A DNA stretch of 41,642 nucleotides from NCBI GenBank assembly GCA_017555695.1, contig JAFZFX010000023.1:1-41642 (forward strand). The letters are read 5' to 3'. How positions within the stretch are numbered: the stretch's first letter is position 1; each line of letters opens with the position of its first letter. The notes under the pieces were generated by a model, which worked only from the letters and a program-made list of their open reading frames with translations, was not told where the DNA came from and searched no databases. The position numbers and the translations under genes were made by a program. Origin of the DNA: Alistipes sp. GTDB taxonomy: Bacteria > Bacteroidota > Bacteroidia > Bacteroidales > Rikenellaceae. This document shows positions 35,307 to 41,642 of the stretch, in pieces.

Positions 35307-36017
35307 CTACTTGGTGTTTTCCACCGCCACCATCACCGTAGCTATCGTAGCTGCAGTCTCGGTGCGCAGGCGCTGCGTGCCGAGTGAGATTGCTTCGAAT
35401 CCATTTTCGAGCGCAAAATTAATCTCTTCGGGTGAAAAATCTCCTTCAGGGCCAATTAAAATTAAAACATTTTCGTTTTTGTTGATAATCGAGGGTAGAT
35501 ATCGGCGCTCACCCTCCTCCGAGTTGCAGTGCGCGATAAACTTTCGACCCTCAAAGCCCGATGCAATCACCTTTTTTACGGGTGTTAGTTCGTCGAGCGC
35601 AGGGTGGTAGGCCTTCAGCGACTGCTTTACGGCTGAGGTGATAACTCTGAACTCTCTGTCGTACTTAATTGTGCGTCGTTCGCTATGGTCGCACTCGATG
35701 GGGATAAAGCGCGTTACACCCACCTCGGTGGCTTTTTCCAAGAACCACTCAAAGCGCTCGATGTGCTTTGTAGGTGCTACGGCCATCGTCAGGCGGTAGG
35801 GCATCTTCTCCCACTCGCTTTTGGTCTCTATTACCTCTATGGTGCAGTGGTGCTGATGTGCCTCCACTATGCGGCATAGGTGTAAGTTGCCCTTGCCGTC
35901 AGTGATGTGTATCTGGTCGCCTTCGTGTAGGCGCAACACTCTGACACAATGTTTCGACTCCTCGTCGCTCAGTGTATAGAGCGGAGGAGTAATATCAGGA
36001 GCATAAAATAGTTGCAT
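35307..36017 (-). CDS. rsmE: 16S rRNA m3U1498 methyltransferase RsmE
   Basis: The 236-residue SPOUT-fold protein matches RsmE, which methylates N3 of U1498 in 16S rRNA. An N-terminal OB/PUA-like part carries HCVRVLRLHEGDQIHITDGK (about residues 23-42). The C-terminal knot carries LIGPEGDFSPEEI (about 185-197) and SLGTQRLRTETAAT (about 210-223), the SAM-binding loops of the family. The LEKATEVGV segment (about 93-101) is also typical. Its promoter overlaps that of the divergent M3 peptidase gene in a perfect palindrome. The HyfB-like gene lies 92 bases downstream on the same strand. Confidence 0.95.
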   Translation of the reverse strand: MQLFYAPDITPPLYTLSDEESKHCVRVLRLHEGDQIHITDGKGNLHLCRIVEAHQHHCTIEVIETKSEWEKMPYRLTMAVAPTKHIERFEWFLEKATEVGVTRFIPIECDHSERRTIKYDREFRVITSAVKQSLKAYHPALDELTPVKKVIASGFEGRKFIAHCNSEEGERRYLPSIINKNENVLILIGPEGDFSPEEINFALENGFEAISLGTQRLRTETAATIATVMVAVENTK

Positions 36018-36050
36018 ACTTTTTACTTAAATATTATCTTTGCAAAGATA
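36012..36050. promoter_or_regulatory. Overlapping divergent promoters in a 16-bp perfect palindrome
   Basis: TATCTTTGCAAAGATA (36035-36050) reads as a -7 element on both strands. The plus element (36035-36042) has TTG at 36012-36014 with a 20-base spacer and lies 25 bases before the ATG at 36068. The minus element (36050-36043) lies 25 bases before the rsmE ATG at 36017 and lacks a clear -33 box. The two promoters cannot both be occupied at once. Confidence 0.75.
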
Positions 36051-36067
36051 TTAAATATTAATAAGTA

Positions 36068-38344
36068 ATGAAACGCTTTTTTGGAATATTCGCAGTAGCG
36101 ATGATGATTATGACACTTTTTGGGTGCAACAAAACGGATAATGGGGTAGATAACCCATTTTTTGAGGCTGTGTGGGATACTCCCTACGGAGCTCCGCCGT
36201 TTGATAGAATTAAATTTGAACACTTCGAACCCGCTTTCGAGCAGGGTATGTCGTTGCAGAACGAGGAGATTGCAACAATCGTAGAGTCGAAGGAGGAGCC
36301 TTCGTTTGAGAATGTAATTTTGGCCTACGACAACTCTGGTGAGATGCTTTCGCGCGTCAGCCGTGTCTTCTCGATGCTTAACTCTGCAGAGACCAACGAT
36401 CAGATGCAGGCTCTGTCGGCCAAGTTAAGCCCGTTGCAGGCGGCTCACCGCGATGCAATAGCACTTAACGATATTCTCTTTCAGAAGATTAAGTCTGTAT
36501 ATGATAGGCGATTGGCTATGGACCTTACACCCGAGCAGTTGCGTCTGGTTGAGAAAATCTATGATGGCTTTGTGCGCTCTGGAGCATTGCTTGGCGAAGA
36601 GGATAAGGCTCGACTCAAGCAGATTAACGAGCAACTATCTGCTTTGAGCGTAAAGTTTGGCCAGAATCTTTTGGCTGAGACAAATGCCTCTACATTGGAG
36701 GTTACTCGCGAGGAACTTAATGGCGTTCCCGCCACTGTTCTAGATGCAGCCGAGGATCAGGCTCGCAAGATGGAGCGCGGCGAGGGAAAGTATGTCTTTA
36801 CACTTCATAAGCCAAGTATGTTGCCTCTGCTTACCTATGCCGAGAATCGCTCTCTGCGTGAGCAAATCTACAAGGCCTATATCTTGCGTGGTAACAACGA
36901 CAATGAGAATGATAATAAGTCGGTGATTGCCGATATTATTTCTCTGCGCTACGAGAAGGCTAAGCTCCTTGGCTATAAGACTTTCGCCGACTATGTTGTC
37001 TCTAACCAGATGGCAAAGACTCCCGAGGCTGTCTATAATCTGCTCGAGCAGGTTTATGAGCCCGCCCTTGAGCAGTCGAAGAAGGAGTTGGAGCGAATGA
37101 AGAGTATGTTCAAACGCGATGAGGGTAGCGATGCCGAGTTCGCCTCGTGGGATTGGTGGTACTACGCCGAGAAGGTTCGCAAGGCCGACTACGACTTGGA
37201 GGAGGAGAAGGTGCGCCAGTATCTCTCGCTTGACAATGTTAAGAGTGGTATTTTCTTCCTTGCTAACCGTCTGTATGGTGTTACTTTCCGTCCGCTGAAT
37301 GCTCCGCTGTATCACCCCGAGTGCGAGGTGTATGAGGTTGTCGATGGTGACGATAAACCTTTGGGTGCCCTCTATTTCGACTTCCATCCCCGTCCTGGTA
37401 AGCGTGCCGGTGCGTGGTGTGGAACATTCCGTCGCCAGTCGTATAAGGATGGCGAGCGTGTAGCTCCTGTGGTTAGCATCGTTTGTAACTTTACTCGCCC
37501 TTCGGGCAGTACTCCCGCTCTGTTGTCGATTGACGAGACCGAGACTATGTTCCATGAGTTTGGTCACGCCCTGCACAATCTCTTTGCTGATGTCAAGTAT
37601 CAAGGCTTGGGTGGCGTAGAGGGTGACTTCGTGGAGTTGCCTTCGCAGATTATGGAGAATTGGGTCTTCACCAGCGAAATGCTCAAGCAGTATGCTGTTC
37701 ACTACCGCACAGGAGAGGTAATGCCCGACGATATGATTGAGCGCATCCAGCGTAGTGCTAAATTCAATAAGGGCTTTACTACTACCGAGCTTGTTGCTGC
37801 AGCACTCTCTGATATGGATATCCACTCTGTTGCAAGCGCCGATAAGGTTGATGTTAATGCCTTCGAGAAGGAGTCTCTCATCACCAAGCGAGGACTTATT
37901 CCACAGATTGAGCCCCGCTACCACTACACCTATTTCAACCATGTTTTCAATAGCGGCTATTCGGCTGGTTATTATTTCTATATCTGGGCCGAGGTGCTTG
38001 ATAAGGATGCACACCGTGCCTTTGTCGAGAGTGGTGACCTCTTCAATCGCGATGTCGCCGAGCGTTTCCGTCGCGAGATTCTTTCGCGTGGTGGCGAGCG
38101 TGATGGTATGGATATGTACCGCGCCTTCCGTGGTGCCGACCCCGACAAGAACGCAATGCTCATTGCTCGTGGTTTGATTGATGAGTCAAATATGGAGTCT
38201 GCTGATGATAACCGCGTCCGCGAGGTGGGTAGGGTAGATACTCGTGCCCAGGCTCGTGCTCGTGCCGAGCGTTCGCGCCGCGAAAGAGCCGAGGCTCGTG
38301 CTGCGGCTGACTCATTAGCAAAGGCAGAGCCATCAGAGGAGTAA
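36068..38344 (+). CDS. M3 family metallopeptidase lipoprotein (Dcp/OpdA-like), first copy
   Basis: The 758-residue protein has a lipoprotein signal peptide with lipobox cysteine (MTLFGCNK, Cys20), so it is likely anchored to a membrane outside the cytoplasm. The M3 zinc site is HEFGH (H496-H500) in ETMFHEFGHALHNLF, followed by the third ligand in the downstream helix GGVEGDFVELPSQIMENW. The rest matches peptidyl-dipeptidase Dcp/oligopeptidase A enzymes, which cut short peptides. After the catalytic domain the last 40 residues are a charged Arg/Ala/Glu-rich tail (RAQARARAERSRRERAE) not found in its neighbour. It is the first of two tandem paralogues and has its own promoter. Confidence 0.92.
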   Translation: MKRFFGIFAVAMMIMTLFGCNKTDNGVDNPFFEAVWDTPYGAPPFDRIKFEHFEPAFEQGMSLQNEEIATIVESKEEPSFENVILAYDNSGEMLSRVSRVFSMLNSAETNDQMQALSAKLSPLQAAHRDAIALNDILFQKIKSVYDRRLAMDLTPEQLRLVEKIYDGFVRSGALLGEEDKARLKQINEQLSALSVKFGQNLLAETNASTLEVTREELNGVPATVLDAAEDQARKMERGEGKYVFTLHKPSMLPLLTYAENRSLREQIYKAYILRGNNDNENDNKSVIADIISLRYEKAKLLGYKTFADYVVSNQMAKTPEAVYNLLEQVYEPALEQSKKELERMKSMFKRDEGSDAEFASWDWWYYAEKVRKADYDLEEEKVRQYLSLDNVKSGIFFLANRLYGVTFRPLNAPLYHPECEVYEVVDGDDKPLGALYFDFHPRPGKRAGAWCGTFRRQSYKDGERVAPVVSIVCNFTRPSGSTPALLSIDETETMFHEFGHALHNLFADVKYQGLGGVEGDFVELPSQIMENWVFTSEMLKQYAVHYRTGEVMPDDMIERIQRSAKFNKGFTTTELVAAALSDMDIHSVASADKVDVNAFEKESLITKRGLIPQIEPRYHYTYFNHVFNSGYSAGYYFYIWAEVLDKDAHRAFVESGDLFNRDVAERFRREILSRGGERDGMDMYRAFRGADPDKNAMLIARGLIDESNMESADDNRVREVGRVDTRAQARARAERSRRERAEARAAADSLAKAEPSEE

Positions 38345-38399
38345 TCTCCGTTTCCCAAACTGACGATAACTTAAGAGACCAAAAAATAAATAAAAAATT

Positions 38400-40523
38400 A
38401 TGAAAAAAGTATTATTGATGATGACCTTTAGTGCATTGGTTGCAGGTTGCTCAGGCGATGGAATGCCTGTTGCAGTGCTGCCCGAAATTGATTCGTCGAA
38501 TCCTCTGCTGGCTGAGTGGGATACCCCATATGCCACACCTCCTTTCGACAAGATTAAGATTACAGATTATGAGCCCGCATTCGAGACTGCCATTGCAGTG
38601 TCGCGTGCAGAGATTGACGCTATCGTGAACAATCCCGCAAAGCCCACATTCAAAAATACCATCGTGGCTATGGAGCGTCAGGGTGTGTTGTTGAACCGCA
38701 TCGCAGGTATCTTCTACAACTTGCGTGAGGCAGACACTTCAGACGAGTTGGATGCCATCGCTTTGCGTATTCAGCCCAAGATGACCGAGCTCAGCAATGA
38801 TATCGCTCTTAACCCTCAGCTCTTTGAGCGTGTTAAGGCTGTATATGAGGGTTCGCGTCGTGGCCTTTCAGATGTTGATATCAAACTTCTGGAGGATACC
38901 TACAAGAGTTTCTCTCGTTCTGGTGCAGCTCTCTCTGACGAGGATAAGGAACTTTATCGCCAGTACACATCAGAGCTTTCAGAGGCCACTCTGCTCTTTG
39001 GTCAGAACTCGTTGTCTGCCACTAACGCCTTCGCAATCAACCTCACTAACCCCAAGCAGGTTGCCGAGTTGCCCGCTTTTGTTAAGGAGTCTTTGGCCGC
39101 CGACGCCAAGGCTCGTGGTGAGAAGGGTTGGACCGTTACACTCAAGGCTCCGAGCTATATTCCCTTTATGACATACTCTTCGCAGCGTGATATCAAAGAG
39201 AAGCTCTACCGCGCATACAACACCCGTGCTTTGGGTGGTGAGTTCGATAACTCTGACATCATTCGCAACATTACATCGTTGCGTCTGAAGATTGCCAACT
39301 TGTTGGGTTATGAGACTTATGCTGACTATGTTCTTGAGGAGCGTATGGCCGAGTCTGCACCTACAGTAAATGGCTTCTTGGCCGAGTTGCGTGATGCTAC
39401 TGTTGAGTATGCTCGCAAGGACTACTCTACAATCAACGAGTATGCAGCATCGAAGGGTCACAAGGGTGATGTTATGCCTTGGGATTGGGCTTACTACACC
39501 GAGAAATATAAGTCAGAGATGTACTCTTTGGACGACGAGCAGGTGAAGCCTTACCTCAAACTCGACAATGTAATCAATGGTGTGTTTATGCTTGCCGAGA
39601 AACTCTACGGTCTTACATTTGTTGCTAACGAGAATATCTCTGTTTATCACCCCGATGTAACTGCTTACGAGGTGTACGATAACGCCAACGGCAAGAACGA
39701 GCTTATCTCTATCCTTTACCTCGACTTCTTCCCCCGCGAGTCAAAGCGTTCAGGTGCTTGGATGACCGAGTTCCGTGGAACAAAGGTTGTGGAGGGTGTG
39801 GAGACTCGTCCTCTGGTGTCGCTCGTTATGAACTTTACAAAGCCTACCGAGACAACTCCTTCGTTGCTTACATTCGATGAGTTCACCACTTTCCTCCACG
39901 AGTTCGGTCACGCCCTTCACGGTATGTTGGCCAAGGGTGAGTATGAGTCAATGAATGGTACAAATGTTTACCGCGACTTCGTTGAGTTGCCTTCACAGAT
40001 TTTGGAGAATTGGGCTGTCGAGAAGGAGTATCTCGATATGTGGGCTGTTCACTACCAGACTGGCGAGCCTATCCCCGCCGAGTTGGTGCAGAAGATTGTA
40101 GATGCCAAGAACTATCTGGCTGCTTATGGCAATGTTCGTCAGCTCTCATTCGGTATCTCAGATATGGCTTGGCATACACTTACTGCTGCATACGAAGGCG
40201 AGATTGAGCCTTTCGAGAAGCAGGCTATGTCATCTGTTCAGGTAACACCTTGGGTTGATGGCACTGCAATGTGTCCTTCGTTCACTCACATCTTCTCTGG
40301 TGGCTACGCTGCTGGTTATTATGGTTACAAGTGGGCTGAGGTGTTGGCTGCTGATGCATACTCACTCTTTAAGGAGAATGGTATTTTTGATGCTGCCACT
40401 GCAAAGGCTTTCCGTCATCTGCTCGAGCAGGGTGGACAGCGTCATCCTATGGATATCTATGTTGAGTTCCGTGGTCACAAGCCCGAGACAAAGGCTTTGG
40501 TTGAGTCTATGGGACTTAAATAA
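38400..40523 (+). CDS. M3 family metallopeptidase lipoprotein (Dcp-like), second copy
   Basis: The 707-residue paralogue of the upstream gene has a lipobox (LVAGCSGD) and the same N-terminal pattern, EWDTPYATPPFDKIK against VWDTPYGAPPFDRIK. The zinc motif HEFGH is at 500-504 in TTFLHEFGHALHGML, with VYRDFVELPSQILENW after it. It lacks the charged C-terminal tail of the first copy and ends at KALVESMGLK. It starts 55 bases after the upstream stop without a clear promoter, so both may share a transcript. Peptidyl-dipeptidase activity on oligopeptides outside the cytoplasm is inferred from the family. Confidence 0.93.
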   Translation: MKKVLLMMTFSALVAGCSGDGMPVAVLPEIDSSNPLLAEWDTPYATPPFDKIKITDYEPAFETAIAVSRAEIDAIVNNPAKPTFKNTIVAMERQGVLLNRIAGIFYNLREADTSDELDAIALRIQPKMTELSNDIALNPQLFERVKAVYEGSRRGLSDVDIKLLEDTYKSFSRSGAALSDEDKELYRQYTSELSEATLLFGQNSLSATNAFAINLTNPKQVAELPAFVKESLAADAKARGEKGWTVTLKAPSYIPFMTYSSQRDIKEKLYRAYNTRALGGEFDNSDIIRNITSLRLKIANLLGYETYADYVLEERMAESAPTVNGFLAELRDATVEYARKDYSTINEYAASKGHKGDVMPWDWAYYTEKYKSEMYSLDDEQVKPYLKLDNVINGVFMLAEKLYGLTFVANENISVYHPDVTAYEVYDNANGKNELISILYLDFFPRESKRSGAWMTEFRGTKVVEGVETRPLVSLVMNFTKPTETTPSLLTFDEFTTFLHEFGHALHGMLAKGEYESMNGTNVYRDFVELPSQILENWAVEKEYLDMWAVHYQTGEPIPAELVQKIVDAKNYLAAYGNVRQLSFGISDMAWHTLTAAYEGEIEPFEKQAMSSVQVTPWVDGTAMCPSFTHIFSGGYAAGYYGYKWAEVLAADAYSLFKENGIFDAATAKAFRHLLEQGGQRHPMDIYVEFRGHKPETKALVESMGLK

Positions 40524-40534
40524 TCTCTTGCCCG

Positions 40535-41548
40535 ATGAAGCATATATTTAGAATTCTATCAATCTCTCTGGCCGTAGCTTGCTCTGTTGCAGCCTATGGT
40601 CAGAAGATGTCGGGTAACCCCCTCTTTGATGGCGATTACGCAGACCCCGAGGGTGTGGTATTTGGTAAGACTTACTGGATTTATCCCACCTTTTCTGCGC
40701 CGTTTGAGGAGCAGCTCCACCTCGACTGTTTCTCGTCAAAGGATCTTGTTACCTGGACCAAGCACGAGCGCATTATCGACAATTCGAGCATCAAGTGGTT
40801 GCGTCTTGCTTTGTGGGCTCCCGCAGCGTTGGAGAAGGATGGCAAGTACTACCTCTTCTTTGGTGCTAATGATGTACACGAGGGCGAGATTGGTGGTATC
40901 GGCGTTGCAGTTGCCGATAACCCTGCAGGTCCGTTCAAGGATTTGTTAGGTAAACCGCTTATTGGTGAGATTGTGAATGGCGCACAGCCTATCGACCAAT
41001 ATGTATTCAAGGATAAGGATGGCTCATACTATATGTATTATGGTGGCTGGAGCCATTGTAATGTTGTGAAACTGGCCGACGACTTCAAGAGTATCGTGCC
41101 TTTCGACGATGGTACGCTTTATAAGGAGGTTACTCCCGATAACTATGTCGAGGGCCCCTTTATGTTTATCCGTGATGGTAAGTACTACTTTATGTGGTCA
41201 GAGGGTGGCTGGACAGGTCCTAACTACAAGGTAGCCTATGCAATCTCAGACACTCCGTTTGGTCCCTTCGAGCGCAAGGGTGTAATCTTGCAGCAGGACG
41301 ATAAGATTGCTCGTGGTGCTGGTCATCACTCGGTGGTCTATAACAAGCGTAGCGATAAATACTATATCATCTACCACCGCCGTCCCATCGACTCAAATAA
41401 GCGCGACAACCGCGTAACTTGTATCGAGGAGATGCGTTTCAACGAGAATGGCGAAATCTTGCCCGTTGTTATGACTCACGAGGGAGTGAAGAAAGATAAG
41501 CTGGCTTATTGGTCAAAATTAGTAGATAAAATCGGTATAATCGATTGA
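40535..41548 (+). CDS. GH43 family glycoside hydrolase, secreted
   Basis: The 337-residue protein has a signal peptide (MKHIFRILSISLAVACSVAA, then YGQK) and a five-bladed beta-propeller of GH43 type. Landmarks are the catalytic-base region DGDYADPEGVV, blade 2 WAPAALEKDGKYYLFFG, the pKa-modulating aspartate region (INGAQPIDQYVFKDKDGSYY-like blade), the acid EGPFMFIRDGKYYFMWSEGG, and GAGHHSVVYNKRSDKYYIIY. GH43 enzymes act on arabinan, xylan or related plant glycans. The exact linkage cannot be assigned. It begins 11 bases after the second M3 gene, so it may be part of that transcript, although no functional link is obvious. Confidence 0.9.
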   Translation: MKHIFRILSISLAVACSVAAYGQKMSGNPLFDGDYADPEGVVFGKTYWIYPTFSAPFEEQLHLDCFSSKDLVTWTKHERIIDNSSIKWLRLALWAPAALEKDGKYYLFFGANDVHEGEIGGIGVAVADNPAGPFKDLLGKPLIGEIVNGAQPIDQYVFKDKDGSYYMYYGGWSHCNVVKLADDFKSIVPFDDGTLYKEVTPDNYVEGPFMFIRDGKYYFMWSEGGWTGPNYKVAYAISDTPFGPFERKGVILQQDDKIARGAGHHSVVYNKRSDKYYIIYHRRPIDSNKRDNRVTCIEEMRFNENGEILPVVMTHEGVKKDKLAYWSKLVDKIGIID

Positions 41549-41554
41549 TTTACT

Positions 41555-41562
41555 TATATTTG
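41555..41562 (+). promoter_or_regulatory. -7 element TATATTTG for the gene at the window end
   Basis: TATATTTG fits TAnnTTTG and lies 17 bases before the ATG at 41580. Confidence 0.6.
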
Positions 41563-41579
41563 TACTATTTGAGTTAGAA

Positions 41580-41642
41580 ATGGATAAAAAGTTTGTCCAA
41601 AATGTGGGCAAAAGGCCCTCGTCAGAGATGGCTACAACGGGG
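41580..41642 (+). CDS. Start of an unidentified gene (cut by window end)
   Basis: The ATG opens a frame with no stop to the window edge (MDKKFVQNVGKRPSSEMATT, 21 codons visible). It has a promoter element at a normal distance. The visible residues are basic and Ser/Thr-rich with no signal peptide. Too little is visible to name a family. Confidence 0.5.
   Translation, partial: MDKKFVQNVGKRPSSEMATTG

Noticed and set aside
36740-38014. 424-codon minus-strand frame opposite the first M3 gene
   Set aside because: It is a mirror of a strongly coding gene. Its translation lacks domain-like patterns.
1-41642. CRISPR array, tRNA or rRNA genes, insertion sequence, prophage
   Set aside because: I found no regularly spaced repeats, cloverleaf sequences, transposase or integrase, or phage proteins on either strand.

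Overview
The window is chromosomal DNA from a member of the Bacteroidales, most likely an Alistipes/Rikenellaceae-like gut bacterium. The order is well supported. Promoters carry the Bacteroidetes -7 element TAnnTTTG, several with a TTTG or TTG about 18-21 bases upstream. Shine-Dalgarno sequences are mostly absent. Families typical of the phylum are present (DUF4251, DUF4890, DUF2723, DUF5009, GH110, tandem M3 lipoprotein peptidases). The genus is inference. I found no tRNA, rRNA, CRISPR array, transposase or phage gene.

Layout. 1-704 is gene-free and holds two copies of a palindrome-rich repeat around a structured core. 705-7441 (+) carries a CvfB-type S1 protein, a methyltransferase, a TSUP permease, uvrA and two tandem secreted DUF4251 proteins. 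7531-12003 (-) carries a large DUF2723 membrane protein and a secreted metallophosphoesterase. 12168-18902 (+) carries a GH110-type alpha-galactosidase, cysS, a 58-residue glycine-zipper protein, prfB with its programmed +1 frameshift, an outer-membrane barrel gene broken by an in-frame TAA, and a NamZ-like (DUF1343) muramidase. 18966-24028 (-) carries a split ChrA transporter pair with a DUF5009 membrane acyltransferase, an RlmI-like methyltransferase and a U32 (RlhA-like) protein. 24214-25719 (+) carries serS and a small 2[4Fe-4S] ferredoxin. 25801-36017 (-) carries a DUF4890 protein, an AGCS amino-acid/cation symporter, a six-gene complex related to group 4 [NiFe] hydrogenases, and rsmE. 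36068-41548 (+) carries two tandem M3 metallopeptidase lipoproteins and a GH43 enzyme. A new gene begins at 41580.

The most interesting locus is the six-gene hydrogenase-like operon (35214 to 27956, -). Its membrane arm keeps the acidic, lysine and histidine residues expected of a working ion pump. The peripheral arm has lost the Ni-Fe cysteines of the large subunit, three of the four proximal [4Fe-4S] cysteines of the small subunit, and one of the two clusters of the fused ferredoxin domain. No hydrogenase maturation genes lie nearby. It therefore cannot be a normal hydrogenase and resembles an energy-converting-hydrogenase-related (Ehr) complex in an extreme form. A cation-coupled amino-acid symporter follows 12 bases after the last subunit and is probably co-transcribed.

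Other points of interest are a perfect 16-bp palindrome formed by two overlapping, oppositely directed -7 elements between rsmE and the first M3 peptidase gene, a possibly leaderless GH110 gene, and a recurring AATTTTGAATT motif that supplies -33 elements for two promoters.
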